64,000 nucleotides of DNA from assembly GCA_015234465.1 (NCBI GenBank), contig JADGNA010000008.1, forward strand, positions 62,001 through 126,000, in the 5' to 3' direction. The stretch is from Salinibacterium sp. (GTDB lineage: Bacteria; Actinomycetota; Actinomycetes; Actinomycetales; Microbacteriaceae). Position 1 is the first letter of the stretch, and every line of letters starts with the position of its first letter. The notes under the pieces are model-generated. The model had not been told where the DNA came from and ran no database searches. It was given only the letters and a program-made list of their open reading frames with translations. The position numbers and the translations under genes are program-made. This document shows positions 9,237 through 18,503 of this stretch, piece after piece.

Positions 9237-10691
9237 CTAGTCGCGACGCACGCCCCTCGCCGAGCGCAGGTCGGCGATCGCGAAGACGAGCGCGATGCCG
9301 ACGAGACCGAGGGCCGCGAGCATCCCGAACGCGTAGGCGTGGCTGAAGGCGTTGCGCAGGCTCTCGGTCGCCTCCTCCCGGTAGATCGTGGAGAAGAAGG
9401 CCGAGCTCGCGACGGCGACGCCGACGGCCGTGCCGACCCGCTGGCCCACCTGGGCGATCGATCCCGCGACGCCGCCCTGCACGACGGGCACGTCGGTGAG
9501 CGTGATGGTCTGGTTGGGCGAGATGACGAGACCACCTCCCGCTCCCGCGACGCCCATCAGCGCGGCCAGCAGCCACGGCACCAGCGCGGGCGGGGCGAGC
9601 AGGGCGACAGGGATCGAGGCTCCGAAGCCGACGCCGACGAGCACGAGGCCCGTGAGCACGAGGCGGCGGCCCATCGTGGCGACGTGTCGCCCACCCACCG
9701 CGGAGGTGTAGGCCGAGACCAGTGCGAAGGGGATGCTCACCATGCCCGCGAAGACCGCGGAGACGCCGAGCCCGTTCTGCAGGAACAGCGTGTTGATGAG
9801 GAAGATCGCGGGCGTTGCGGCGAAGTAGGCCGTCGCGATGAGCACACCGTTGCGATAGGACGTCAACCTGAAGAGCCCGAAATCGATCACGGGGGACTTA
9901 CCGCTCACGACGTAGCGGTTCTCCCACCAGACGAACGTGGCGCCCGCCGCGGCGAAGAGCAGCAGCCACCACCAGCGCGCGGGGTCGTCGCTCGGCCCGC
10001 CCGTCGTGAGCACGAAGGGCAGCATGAGCCCGAAGACCGTCGCGCCGAGGAGGAGCACGCCGATCAGGTCGATCTCGGTGCGCTTGGTCTCGTGATGCTG
10101 CTGAGCCGGCAGTCGCCACAGGGCGAAGGCGAGCGCGAGCAATCCGAGCGGCACGTTCATCCAGAAGGTGAGGCGCCACCCGTCCTCCTCGCCGCCCACC
10201 GCGATGAGGAGGCCGCCGAGCGTGGGGCCGAACGCGGTTGCGAGTCCGATGATGGCGCCAAAGAGGCCGAAGGCCTTGCCCCGCTCTGGCCCCTGGAACA
10301 GTTGCTGGATCAGGCCGAGGATCTGCGGCATGTGGATTCCTGCGGCGACGCCCTGCAGCATCCGCCCAAGGACAAGGATCTCGATCGTGGGAGCGACGGC
10401 ACACATGATGCTCGTGGCGACGAAGATGCTGAGCCCGATCCCGAAGAAGAGCTTGCGGGAGTGGATATCGCCGAGCCGGCCTGCCGGCACGAGCACGAGG
10501 CCCATCGCGAGCGCGTAGCCCGCAATGATGAGTTGCAGCTCGCTCGGGCCGCCCCCGAGGGAGGCTTCGATCGATGGCAGGGCAACGTTGACCTTTGAGA
10601 GGTCGAGGATCGTGAGGGCCGCTGCGGCGGAGCAGACAGCGAAGGCTTGCCACCGTGCGCGATCGGAAACCTGGGAGCGTATGGTGGGCAT
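9237..10691 (-). CDS. MFS transporter, DHA2 (14-TMS) drug-exporter type
   Basis: 484 aa, start ATG 10691 (six bases after a TACAAT box). Hydrophobic segments run through the whole protein. Motif A is GRLGDIHSRKLF between helices 2 and 3, and motif C-like GAIIGLATAFGPTLGGLL follows. This is the layout of EmrB/QacA-type proton-drug antiporters. The substrate is unknown. It is divergent from a second DHA2 exporter with only 61 bases between the starts, so the pair is probably controlled together. Confidence 0.88.
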   Translation of the reverse strand: MPTIRSQVSDRARWQAFAVCSAAAALTILDLSKVNVALPSIEASLGGGPSELQLIIAGYALAMGLVLVPAGRLGDIHSRKLFFGIGLSIFVATSIMCAVAPTIEILVLGRMLQGVAAGIHMPQILGLIQQLFQGPERGKAFGLFGAIIGLATAFGPTLGGLLIAVGGEEDGWRLTFWMNVPLGLLALAFALWRLPAQQHHETKRTEIDLIGVLLLGATVFGLMLPFVLTTGGPSDDPARWWWLLLFAAAGATFVWWENRYVVSGKSPVIDFGLFRLTSYRNGVLIATAYFAATPAIFLINTLFLQNGLGVSAVFAGMVSIPFALVSAYTSAVGGRHVATMGRRLVLTGLVLVGVGFGASIPVALLAPPALVPWLLAALMGVAGAGGGLVISPNQTITLTDVPVVQGGVAGSIAQVGQRVGTAVGVAVASSAFFSTIYREEATESLRNAFSHAYAFGMLAALGLVGIALVFAIADLRSARGVRRD

Positions 10692-10697
10692 CCCCTG

Positions 10698-10744
10698 ATT
10701 GTATTCGTGCAGTGGTGCAGAATATTCGTGCATCACTGTATATT
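10698..10744. promoter_or_regulatory. Divergent promoters with a 29-bp operator-like dyad between two MFS genes
   Basis: The dyad CAGTGGTGCA (10710-10719), N9, TGCATCACTG (10729-10738) has one mismatch in ten and a GAATATTC centre. A leftward -10 box, TACAAT (minus strand, 10703-10698), and a rightward one, TATATT (10739-10744), flank it. A protein bound to the dyad would cover both -35 regions. No regulator gene is adjacent. Confidence 0.6.
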
Positions 10745-10752
10745 TGCAGACG

Positions 10753-12378
10753 ATGCAAAAATCTTCCGCCTCCCCTGCCGCCGTCGAAACCGAGTCCGCG
10801 CCCAATTCGCGCGTGCTCCTGGTCTTCGTCGGCCTCATGCTCGCGATGCTGCTCTCTTCACTCAGCCAGACTGTGCTGAGCGCAGCGATGCCCACCATGG
10901 TGGGCGAGCTCGACGGCGTCGACCACATGCTCTGGGTCATGACCGCCTTCATGCTCGCCTCGACCGTGGTCATGCCCATCTACGGCAAGATCGGCGACCT
11001 CATCGGCCGCAAGAGCCTCCTGATCGCCGCGATCGTGCTCTTCATCGCCGGTTCCGTGCTGGGCGCGGTCGCCGCCGACATGTCGATGCTCATCTCGGCG
11101 CGCGTCGTGCAGGGCCTCGGCGGTGGCGGGCTCATGATCCTGTCGCAGGCGATCATCGCCGACATCGTTCCCGCCCGCGAGCGCGGTAAGTACATGGGCG
11201 CGCTCGGTGCCGTCTTCGCCGTCTCCTCGGTCGCTGGGCCGCTGCTCGGCGGCTGGTTCACCGAGGGGCCGGGCTGGCGCTGGACGTTCTGGATGAACAT
11301 CCCGCTCGGCATCGTCGCGCTTGCGGCCGCCGTCTTCCTCCTCCGCCTGCCGAAGCGCGAATACGAGAAGCCGCGCGTCGACGTCTGGGGCATGGTGCTG
11401 TTGACGATCACGACGACCTGCATCGTGCTCGTCGCCTCGTGGGGCGGCAAGGACTTCGCGTGGGGCTCCACGACGATCATCGGCCTCATCGTCGTCGCAG
11501 TGCTCACCGCGGTCGGCTTCGTGCTCGTCGAGCGGGTGACGCCCGAGCCGATCATCCCGCTGCACCTCTTTCGCGAGGCCAACTTCAACATCACGACGAT
11601 CGCGGGCCTGCTCACGAGCGTCGCCATGATGGGCACCCTCGCCTACATGCCGACCTACCTGCAGATGACCTTCGGTGCGAGCGCGACGGATGCCGGGCTG
11701 CTCATGATCCCCATGATGGCGGCCCTGCTCATCACCTCGATCGGCGCAGGCCAGATCGTGAGCAAGACGGGCCGGTACAAGTGGCTGCCGATCGTCGGCA
11801 GCAGCATCCTGGCGATCGGCCTCGCACTGCTGGGCACGATCTCCCCGGACACTCCCCTGTGGGTCTTCTGCTCGTACCTCGCCATCATGGGCGTCGGCCT
11901 CGGCACGAGCATGCAGTTGCTCGTGCTCATCGTGCAGAACACCTTCCCGGCGCGCGAGGTCGGCACGGCAACCGCGGCGAACAACTACTTTCGCCAGATC
12001 GGTGGCTCGCTCGGCGGCGCGGTGATCGGCAGCCTCTTCACCACGAGGCTCGCCTCACAGCTCAGCGAGCGTCTGCCCCAGCAGGGCGGCGCCACGAGCG
12101 ATATGAACTCGCTCACGCCTGCGCTCGTGCACGAGCTGCCGACCGCCATTCACGAGCAGGTCATCTGGGCCTACAACGACGCCCTGGCGCCGCTGTTCCT
12201 CTACATCATGCCCCTCGCGGTCATCGCCGCGGTGCTGCTGCTCTTCGTCAAGGAGAAGCCGCTCGCCACGTCGATCGAGCGCGAGGCCGTCGTGACGGCC
12301 GTGCCGGATTCCCTCCAAGAGGTCTACCCGGTCACGACAGGCTCGGTGTCCGTGCCGGCGCAGGGAGACCGCCGCTAG
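10753..12378 (+). CDS. MFS transporter, MDR/DHA2 (14-TMS) family
   Basis: 541 aa, ATG at 10753; longer readings would include the operator region. Fourteen probable helices are present, with motif A YGKIGDLIGRKSL and motif C-like GAVFAVSSVAGPLLGGWF. The large loop before the last helix (about residues 445-485) is typical of QacA/EmrB relatives. The C-terminal tail is hydrophilic, about 45 residues long. The role is drug or metabolite efflux by proton antiport, substrate unknown. Its stop overlaps the stop of the convergent small gene by two bases. Confidence 0.9.
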   Translation: MQKSSASPAAVETESAPNSRVLLVFVGLMLAMLLSSLSQTVLSAAMPTMVGELDGVDHMLWVMTAFMLASTVVMPIYGKIGDLIGRKSLLIAAIVLFIAGSVLGAVAADMSMLISARVVQGLGGGGLMILSQAIIADIVPARERGKYMGALGAVFAVSSVAGPLLGGWFTEGPGWRWTFWMNIPLGIVALAAAVFLLRLPKREYEKPRVDVWGMVLLTITTTCIVLVASWGGKDFAWGSTTIIGLIVVAVLTAVGFVLVERVTPEPIIPLHLFREANFNITTIAGLLTSVAMMGTLAYMPTYLQMTFGASATDAGLLMIPMMAALLITSIGAGQIVSKTGRYKWLPIVGSSILAIGLALLGTISPDTPLWVFCSYLAIMGVGLGTSMQLLVLIVQNTFPAREVGTATAANNYFRQIGGSLGGAVIGSLFTTRLASQLSERLPQQGGATSDMNSLTPALVHELPTAIHEQVIWAYNDALAPLFLYIMPLAVIAAVLLLFVKEKPLATSIEREAVVTAVPDSLQEVYPVTTGSVSVPAQGDRR

Positions 12379-12689
12379 TCCCCTCCACCGCCGTCCCCAC
12401 CGCCTCCGCCGCCGTCCCCTCCAGGGCTACCGTCGGGGCCGTCGGTGCCGTCGGTGCGGTCGCTCCCGCCGCCTCCGGCGTTGCCGTCCCCCGACTTACC
12501 GCGGGATTCGGCCGAGAACGCCACGCCGAATGCGACGCCGATCGCGAGGCCCATGCCGAGCCCCATCCCGAGGTTGTCGAGAGCGACACTGAGTGCCGCT
12601 CCCACAGAGATTCCGATGGCGATACCCGCACCCATCATCGGATAGCCGCTCGGCTTGTCCTGAGGCTCCTTTGGCTTCTCTTCGCTCAT
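12375..12689 (-). CDS. Small glycine-zipper membrane protein with Gly/Asp-rich tail
   Basis: 104 aa, ATG 12689. A charged N-terminus (SEEKPKEPQDKPSG) precedes a hydrophobic stretch (about 18-56) with spaced glycines (GAGIAIGISVGAAL and GMGLGMGLAIGVAFGVAF), as in glycine zippers. The last 40 residues are almost only Gly, Asp and Ser. It resembles unnamed actinobacterial small proteins with this layout; no function is known. The start follows TACGCT by six bases, indicating a leaderless mRNA. Confidence 0.7.
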   Translation of the reverse strand: MSEEKPKEPQDKPSGYPMMGAGIAIGISVGAALSVALDNLGMGLGMGLAIGVAFGVAFSAESRGKSGDGNAGGGGSDRTDGTDGPDGSPGGDGGGGGGDGGGGD

Positions 12690-12695
12690 GGCTCC

Positions 12696-12701
12696 AGCGT
12701 A
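12696..12701 (-). promoter_or_regulatory. -10 box of the glycine-zipper gene (leaderless)
   Basis: TACGCT on the minus strand, exactly six bases before the ATG at 12689. The intervening GGAGCC could also act as a very close ribosome site. Confidence 0.45.
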
Positions 12702-12818
12702 GGAACGGCGCGGGGCGCACGCCTCCCCCGCGCGGGCGAGATGTGCCGCTGGCCTGCGCCGTGGCATCCGTCGCTCAGGCTAGGCCGCGGCTCGCGCACG
12801 CGGGGGGAGAATGGATGC

Positions 12819-13469
12819 ATGACTGATGTGACGCTGCGCGGCGGGCCCGGCGCGGCGATCACCGCCGAGATCGAGGTCAAGCGCTCGCGGTTCATCTGCC
12901 GGCTCGAGCGCGTCGAGACCGAGGACGCGGCGCGTGCCGTGGTCGACGCGGCACGCCGCGAACACTGGGGCGCACGGCACCACTGTTCGGCCTTCATCAT
13001 CGGACCGACGGATGCCGCGGGCCAGGTGCGCAGGTCGAGCGACGACGGTGAACCTTCCGGCACGGCGGGGGCACCCATGCTCGACACGCTCGCCGGCACC
13101 GGACTCGTCGACACCGTCGCCGTGGTCACTCGCCACTTCGGCGGGGTGCTCCTCGGCACCGGTGGCCTCGCGCGCGCCTATTCGGATGCCGTCGCGAACG
13201 CGATCCGCGAGGCACCCCTCGTGGCGCGGGAGCGGCGCGAGCTGTTCCGCCTGAGCCTTCACCACGCGGATGCGGGCAGGGTCGAGTCGGAGCTGCGAGC
13301 GCGTGGCGTCGCCGTGCTGGGCGTCGAGTATGCAGCGCGGGCCGAACTGAGGCTGGCGGGAGGCGGGGCGCTGCACGAGGTCGTCGCCGCCGTGACATCC
13401 GGTGCGGGCACACTCGAAGGGCTCGGCCACGAATGGGTCGATGTGGACCTCAACAGCGTGCGACGGTGA
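12819..13469 (+). CDS. YigZ/IMPACT-family protein (UPF0029)
   Basis: 216 aa, ATG 12819 with GGGGGGAGA eight bases upstream. The N-terminal IMPACT domain is recognised by KRSRFICRLERV, HHCSAFIIG, the DDGEPSGTAGAPML loop and VVTRHFGGVLLGTGGLARAYSDA. A C-terminal domain of about 75 residues (DUF1949-like) follows. Family members include E. coli YigZ and eukaryotic IMPACT; the biochemical role is unsettled. It ends three bases before the encoded 3' end of ssrA. Confidence 0.93.
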   Translation: MTDVTLRGGPGAAITAEIEVKRSRFICRLERVETEDAARAVVDAARREHWGARHHCSAFIIGPTDAAGQVRRSSDDGEPSGTAGAPMLDTLAGTGLVDTVAVVTRHFGGVLLGTGGLARAYSDAVANAIREAPLVARERRELFRLSLHHADAGRVESELRARGVAVLGVEYAARAELRLAGGGALHEVVAAVTSGAGTLEGLGHEWVDVDLNSVRR

Positions 13470-13472
13470 CGA

Positions 13473-13846
13473 TGGTGGAGATGCGGGGAATTGAACCCCG
13501 GTCCACTGCTGTGGTCATGTGTCTTCTACGGGTGTAGCCAGTGCAGGCGTTCTACTCGGCTCCGGAATTTGCCACTGGCAGCTAAACCGACGAGCCCAGC
13601 CCGAGTGCAAGTCCCCCGTAGCCCTCAGGCGTAACTACGGAGCAATCTCTCTAGATGACGCCAGGATCCGGGTAGAGAGCATCCCCGGGCTGACGGACTT
13701 TTTAGTGCGCTCGCTTAGGCAGCGAGGGCGAAGTCAGTGCGCTTGGAATCGGCACTTATAGTTTGCCGACATCGTTAACGAGATAAGTCGGCATCCTCGA
13801 CCCGCTTCTCACAATTGCGCAGGCAATGTCGAAACCGATCATCCCC
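13473..13846 (-). ncRNA. ssrA: Transfer-messenger RNA (ssrA)
   Basis: About 374 nt. The 5' end (GGGGATGATCGGTTTCGACA) and the 3' T-arm/acceptor end (GGTTCAATTCCCCGCATCTCC-type, then an encoded CCA at 13475-13473) are both clear. The tag reading frame at 13753-13715 encodes ADSKRTDFALAA and a TAA stop, with GCC as the likely resume codon. The tag closely resembles mycobacterial ADSHQRDYALAA. The partner smpB lies 2.1 kb away on the same strand. The exact 5' end depends on RNase P processing. Confidence 0.96.
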
Positions 13847-13892
13847 ATACGCGTCTTGGTGAAAGACGTGTCACAGTCGCACGCTGTTGAGT

Positions 13893-13898
13893 TGTCAA
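13893..13898 (-). promoter_or_regulatory. -35 box of the ssrA promoter
   Basis: A perfect TTGACA on the minus strand, 47 bases before the mature tmRNA 5' end. Seventeen bases downstream lies TGTGAC, a weak -10. That would give a primary transcript with a short leader removed by RNase P. Confidence 0.5.
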
Positions 13899-14060
13899 GC
13901 TGCACCACTCGGGCGCAGCCTTCAATGATAGCAAGGCGATCGCCTCGAAGGAAGCGCTCTTGCGCTAGCTGGGCGCCGGCTGGGAATCCCGCTATGCTTC
14001 CCGAGAAGATTTCACGATCCGAGACGCCCCTCGCGCGCTCGGCGACAGGAAGCAGAGGCC

Positions 14061-14546
14061 GTGACCCGCAGAACCCTCTCCGCCGTCGCCCTCTCCGCGC
14101 TCGCTGTGCTCGGACTCACGGGCTGCAGCATCGTGGCCATGGCCGACCTCATCCAGGGCAAGGAAGACGTCTTCTCGATCGCGGTCGGCGATTGCTTCAA
14201 CGACGACACGGCCGCCGTCGAGCAGGTCGATTCGGTCGTGATGCCCAAGTGCACGGAGCCGCACGACAACGAGGCCTACCACCTCTACGACCTCGCGTCG
14301 TCGACCTTCCCCTCCTACGACGAGAACGCCATCCTCGAGGAGGCCGAGATCGGATGCTTCACCGAGTTCGAGGGCTTCGTCGGCTCCCCCGTCGACGAGA
14401 CGAGCCTCTACTACGGCTACTACTACCCGAGCCCCGAGAGCTGGGAAGAGGGCGACCGCGAGATCCTCTGCCTCGCCTATGACACGAACGGGCCCATCTC
14501 CGAGCCGCTTCGAGGCAAGGGACCGGCGTATCCCTACGAGGGCTGA
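14061..14546 (+). CDS. Secreted lipoprotein, septum-formation-family-like
   Basis: 161 aa, GTG start with a purine-rich AGGAAGCAGAGG stretch upstream. The signal peptide ends in a lipobox LTGC, with Cys22 as the lipidation site. The mature part has VGDCFNDD, VVMPKCTEPHDNEAYHLYDL and EIGCFTEFEGF, and four Cys that could form disulfides. This spacing resembles the actinobacterial septum formation domain found in many small wall proteins. No enzyme motif is seen. It overlaps the convergent decarboxylase gene by 13 bases. Confidence 0.75.
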   Translation: MTRRTLSAVALSALAVLGLTGCSIVAMADLIQGKEDVFSIAVGDCFNDDTAAVEQVDSVVMPKCTEPHDNEAYHLYDLASSTFPSYDENAILEEAEIGCFTEFEGFVGSPVDETSLYYGYYYPSPESWEEGDREILCLAYDTNGPISEPLRGKGPAYPYEG

Positions 14547-15955
14547 GTCGACGGCGGGCCTCCCGCCACCACACGCACGGCGCGTGCCACCGCGTCGACG
14601 GCATCCCGCACCGCTGTCGGGCCCGTGCGCCATGAGCTCACCGAGAAACGGATGACCGCCCGCTCGCGCCATTCGCTGAGCGACGGCATGATCGTGCCCT
14701 CGGCCAAGATCGCGCCGTGGACAGCCCGGGTGACTTCGTCGGTGCGGCAGGCGATACAGACCTGGGTGTAGACGACCTCATTCAGCACCTCGACCCCGCC
14801 GACTTCGTCGAGTTCTTCCGCGATCGCGCGGGCTGCCTGGGCGAGACCGTCGACCAGCCTGGCCACACCGCTTCGACCGAGCGAAGCGAGCGCCGCCCAC
14901 ACCGGCACACCCCTCGCGCGGCGCGAGAGTTCCGGCACCAACTCGTATGGGTCGACTGTCGATGCCTCCAACAGGTAGCTCGCATGTATCCCCAGCGCGG
15001 CACGCATGCGGTCTTGGGCCAGCACGACGGCGATGCCCCCGTCGTAGGGAGTGTTGAGCGTCTTGTGGGCATCCGTCGCCCAGGAATCCGCGCCCTCGAA
15101 GCCAGCCACGAGCGGTGCAAGCATCGGGGATGCCGCAGCCCAGAGACCGAACGCCCCGTCGATGTGCACCCAGGCGCCGTGACTGTGGGCGATGGCGATG
15201 AGCTCGGCGAACGGGTCGAACGCGCCGGAATGGATATTGCCCGCCTGCAGGCAGACGATCGCAGGCGAGGCACCCGACTGGCGCGCGAGGGCCCGCTCGA
15301 GGAGCGCGGGCAGCATCCGCCCCTGGCCGTCGACGCCGATCCGGTCTGCCGCGCCAAGCCCCAGGTACCGCAGCGCGAGGTCCACTGAACCGTGACCCTC
15401 CTCGCCGACATACACACGCACGGGAGGAGCCCCGGCGAGTCCGGCCGAGGCAACGGCCCAGCCGACGTCAAGCAGCACGGAGTCGCGGCCTGCCGCAAGA
15501 CAGGCAAAGCTCGCCATGGTCGCACCCGTCGTGAAGCCGACCCCCGATGCGGCGGGCAGCCCCAGCAACTGGAGTATCCAGGACGCCGCCACCTCCTCGA
15601 CCGCGACGACCCCCGGTGTCGAATCACGCATCCCGGCGTTCTGATCCCACGCTGACACCAGCCAATCGGCGGCGAGAGCGGCGGGGAGTGTGCCGCCCAT
15701 GACCCAGCCGAAGAATCGAGACGATCCGCTCGCCATGAGTCCGGGTTCGACGGCCGCCGCGAGCGTATCGATGGCGACACGAGGGTCCATGCCATCCTCG
15801 GCGAGTTCGCGCCCCAGACGCCCGGCCGCGTCGTCCGCGCCTCCCGACGCTGGGACCCGTCTATCCGGGTAGGTATCGAGCCATCGCGTGGCGTGGTTGA
15901 TCGCAGCCCCGAGGGCATCGTCGAGGGAGCCCTGCCGCTCGTTCACACCGGCCAT
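14534..15955 (-). CDS. PLP-dependent group II amino-acid decarboxylase family protein
   Basis: 473 aa, ATG 15955 with GGAGGA upstream. Fold-type I motifs are TTGATMASFACLAAGR (PLP phosphate region), HIDGAFGLWAAAS (Asp for the PLP ring nitrogen) and SWATDAHKTLNTPYDGG, in which Lys binds PLP. It belongs to the aromatic-L-amino-acid/glutamate/aspartate decarboxylase group. The substrate cannot be read from the sequence, and related proteins in actinobacteria are often annotated only as decarboxylase or aminotransferase class V. It lies between smpB and a convergent lipoprotein. Confidence 0.83.
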   Translation of the reverse strand: MAGVNERQGSLDDALGAAINHATRWLDTYPDRRVPASGGADDAAGRLGRELAEDGMDPRVAIDTLAAAVEPGLMASGSSRFFGWVMGGTLPAALAADWLVSAWDQNAGMRDSTPGVVAVEEVAASWILQLLGLPAASGVGFTTGATMASFACLAAGRDSVLLDVGWAVASAGLAGAPPVRVYVGEEGHGSVDLALRYLGLGAADRIGVDGQGRMLPALLERALARQSGASPAIVCLQAGNIHSGAFDPFAELIAIAHSHGAWVHIDGAFGLWAAASPMLAPLVAGFEGADSWATDAHKTLNTPYDGGIAVVLAQDRMRAALGIHASYLLEASTVDPYELVPELSRRARGVPVWAALASLGRSGVARLVDGLAQAARAIAEELDEVGGVEVLNEVVYTQVCIACRTDEVTRAVHGAILAEGTIMPSLSEWRERAVIRFSVSSWRTGPTAVRDAVDAVARAVRVVAGGPPSTQPS

Positions 15956-15990
15956 GGTCGTCCTCCGGCGACCGAAGTGCAAGAGCGGAG

Positions 15991-16470
15991 TCAGTCTCCC
16001 AGGTGGCGCCGCGCCGACATGGCGCGCTGCGCCTCACGATTGTCTTGGCGCTCGCGCAACGCCTGGCGCTTGTCGTACTCGCGCTTGCCCTTTGCGACCG
16101 CGAGTTCGACCTTCGCCTTGCCGTCGCTGAAGTAGAGGGAGAGCGGCACGAGCGTGTAGCCACCCTCCTTGACCTTGTTGTGGATCTTGAGGATCTGCGC
16201 CTTGTGCAGCAGCAGCTTGCGCTTGCGACGAGGCGGGTGGTTCGTCCAGGTGCCGCCCGTGTATTCGGGGATGTGCACGGCATCGAGCCACGCCTCAGCG
16301 TGGTCGTCGATGAAGGCGTAGCCGTCGACGAGGCTCGCGCGGCCGGCGCGCAGCGACTTCACCTCGGTGCCGGTGAGCACGAGGCCCGCCTCATAGGTGT
16401 CTTCGATCGTGTAGTCGTGGCGAGCCTTGCGGTTGGTCGCGACGACCTTCTGACCACGTTCCCTTGGCAC
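15991..16470 (-). CDS. smpB: SsrA-binding protein SmpB
   Basis: 159 aa, GTG start at 16470 with an AAAGGA ribosome site. Family motifs are [32 protein letters not shown] and DGYAFI, followed by the basic C-terminal tail ([24 protein letters not shown]) that mimics the anticodon stem in the ribosome. It delivers tmRNA to stalled ribosomes. It follows ftsX in the usual actinobacterial order prfB-ftsE-ftsX-smpB. Confidence 0.97.
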   Translation of the reverse strand: MPRERGQKVVATNRKARHDYTIEDTYEAGLVLTGTEVKSLRAGRASLVDGYAFIDDHAEAWLDAVHIPEYTGGTWTNHPPRRKRKLLLHKAQILKIHNKVKEGGYTLVPLSLYFSDGKAKVELAVAKGKREYDKRQALRERQDNREAQRAMSARRHLGD

Positions 16471-16547
16471 GATGCATCCTTTACGTCCTGTACGTGCCGG
16501 GCGACACGCAGCCCACCATCCTACAGCGGGCCAGGATGCAAGCCCGA

Positions 16548-17459
16548 CTACACCTTGAGGTAGCGGCTGATCGCGACGTTGGCGGAGATCGCGGCGAGCA
16601 CAATGCCGACGGCGAGCAGGATCGGCGCCACGACGGCCGCCTCCTCGAGCCCCACGAAGGAGGTCGCGACCATCGTCTCGGCGAGGTAGCCCTGCACGAA
16701 GAAGTGCACGACCGCGACCGTCGCTCCCCCGGCCAGCGCAGCGCCGATCACCCCGGCGATGACGCCTTCGAGGATGAACGGTGTCTGGATGAAGCGGTTG
16801 GAGGCGCCGACGAGCCGCATGATGCCGAGCTCGCGCCGCCGACTGAAGGCGCTCAGGCGGATGGTCGTGGCAATCAGTAGCACGGCCGCGACGAGCATGA
16901 GCGCAGCGATGCCGATCGCGGTGTAGCTGGCGGCGTTGAGCGCGTCGAAGATCGGGTCGAGGTACTTGCGCTGGTCGGCGACCTCGTCGACACCCGGCGT
17001 GCCCGAGAGGGTCTCGATCAGCACGCCAGACTGCGTGGGGTCGACCATGTTGACCCAGAAGGTCTCCGGCAGGAACTCCGGGGTGATGTAGTCAGCCTCG
17101 GCACTGTCGGTGAACTCGACGTACTTCTCGTACGCCTCCTCGTGGGTCTCGAACTCGTACTCATTGACGAGCGGGGCGAGTTCAGACGACTCGAGCTTGG
17201 ATGCGACGGCCGCCTTCTGCTCCTCCGTCGCCTCCGTCATATTGCAGTTCGCGGTGTCTGTCGTGGCGGTGCACATGTAGACCGCCACCTGGGCGCGGTC
17301 ATACCAGTAGCCCTTCATCTCGTTGATCTGCATCTGCAGCAGGATCGCGGTGCCCACGAAGGTGAGCGAGATGAAGGTCACGAGCACGACGGAGACGACC
17401 ATCGAGAAGTTGCGTCGCAGGCCCTGGCCGACCTCCGACATGATCAGGCCGAACCTCAC
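16548..17459 (-). CDS. ftsX: Cell-division ABC transporter permease FtsX
   Basis: 303 aa. It has an N-terminal cytoplasmic stretch and TM1 at about 20-42 ([21 protein letters not shown]). An extracellular domain of about 130 residues carries two Cys ([13 protein letters not shown]-type region), and three C-terminal helices follow. The [18 protein letters not shown] coupling segment is typical of FtsX. With FtsE it activates peptidoglycan hydrolases at the septum. Its start overlaps the ftsE stop by four bases. Confidence 0.95.
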   Translation of the reverse strand: MRFGLIMSEVGQGLRRNFSMVVSVVLVTFISLTFVGTAILLQMQINEMKGYWYDRAQVAVYMCTATTDTANCNMTEATEEQKAAVASKLESSELAPLVNEYEFETHEEAYEKYVEFTDSAEADYITPEFLPETFWVNMVDPTQSGVLIETLSGTPGVDEVADQRKYLDPIFDALNAASYTAIGIAALMLVAAVLLIATTIRLSAFSRRRELGIMRLVGASNRFIQTPFILEGVIAGVIGAALAGGATVAVVHFFVQGYLAETMVATSFVGLEEAAVVAPILLAVGIVLAAISANVAISRYLKV

Positions 17460-18184
17460 TGTGCCGCCTCCGATCCGAAGCCCTTTTGCACAGGGATCGC
17501 CTGTGTGAGGTAGCCGCCCTGCCGTTCGTCTCGCACGATCTGGCCCGCGACGAGTTCGATGACTCGGCGCTGCATCTGGTCGACGATGCCGGCGTCGTGG
17601 GTCGCCATGATGACGGTCGTGCCGCTCTGGCTGATGCGCTCGAGGAGCGTCATAATGCCAGCGGATGTCGCGGGGTCGAGGTTTCCCGTCGGCTCGTCGG
17701 CCAGCAGCAGGGCCGGCCGGTTGACGATCGCGCGGGCGATGGCGACACGCTGCTGCTCACCACCGGAGAGCTCGTGCGGGAAGCGGCTCGCCTTGCCCGC
17801 GAGTCCCACCATCTTGAGCACGTCGGGCACAGCCTCCTGGATGAAGCCCTTCGACTTGCCGATCACCTGCAGCGAGAAGGCGACGTTGTCGAAGACCGAC
17901 TTCTGGGGCAGCAGGCGGAAGTCCTGGAAGACAACACCGAGGTTGCGCCTGAAGTAAGGAACCTTGCGGCTCGAGAGTCGGCCGACGTTCTGGCCGAGCA
18001 CGTGGATCTCGCCCTTCGTCGGGTTCTCCTCCTTGAGGATCAATCGCAGGAAGCTCGACTTTCCACTGCCGGAGGCACCGACGAGGAACACGAACTCCCC
18101 CCGCAGGATCTCGAGGGTCACGGAGTTGAGGGCGGGCCTGGTGGTGCCGGCATAGAGCTTGGTCACCTGATCGAAACGAATCAT
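17456..18184 (-). CDS. ftsE: Cell-division ATP-binding protein FtsE
   Basis: 242 aa. ABC motifs are Walker [11 protein letters not shown]-loop VVFQDFRLL, signature [14 protein letters not shown], Walker [14 protein letters not shown] and H-loop ATHD. The C-terminal 20 residues are an extension. TAGGCT at 18199-18194 lies nine bases before the ATG, so the leader is at most a few bases. In most actinobacteria prfB is directly upstream; here a divergent gene intervenes. Confidence 0.96.
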   Translation of the reverse strand: MIRFDQVTKLYAGTTRPALNSVTLEILRGEFVFLVGASGSGKSSFLRLILKEENPTKGEIHVLGQNVGRLSSRKVPYFRRNLGVVFQDFRLLPQKSVFDNVAFSLQVIGKSKGFIQEAVPDVLKMVGLAGKASRFPHELSGGEQQRVAIARAIVNRPALLLADEPTGNLDPATSAGIMTLLERISQSGTTVIMATHDAGIVDQMQRRVIELVAGQIVRDERQGGYLTQAIPVQKGFGSEAAQ

Positions 18185-18503
18185 GTCCCGTCGAGCCTAA
18201 GCATCCGTCGCCCATCCGGCCGCAACGACAGGCCGACGCGCGGATGCCCCGCCATGCGCTGTAGACATCCTCCAACGATCGGATGTCGCATTAGTTGGCT
18301 ATTGACCTTCGATACACACTTTCCGACGGACCCTCACACCGATCTCGGCCGCTGTTAGATTCAGCGCAATCCACCGGAGGCGACTCGCGCCGGGCACCAA
18401 CGACGGTGCCCGAACGGCGCGGGGAAGCCATCCTTGGCGCGCGCCTCAACAGCATGATGGCGTGCGTTTTGTGCTGCCCGGATACCGACAAAGGAGTCAC
18501 TGC
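18185..18503. promoter_or_regulatory. 319-base divergent region between ftsE and the heptad-repeat gene
   Basis: No gene is seen here. For ftsE, TAGGCT (18199-18194, minus) is a plausible -10. For the rightward gene, TAGATT (18356-18361) with CTCACA 17 bases upstream is a plausible promoter, leaving a leader of about 135 bases. That leader contains a perfect 8-bp hairpin, CGGGCACC (18391-18398) and GGTGCCCG (18405-18412), with an AACGAC loop. The ribosome site AAGGAG (18491-18496) follows. Confidence 0.5.

Noticed and set aside
11439-13469. A 676-codon frame seeming to fuse an MFS-overlapping part to the YigZ-like protein
   Set aside because: The first 460 codons are an out-of-frame reading of the MFS gene and the gap. 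A ribosome site and ATG at 12819 start the real gene.
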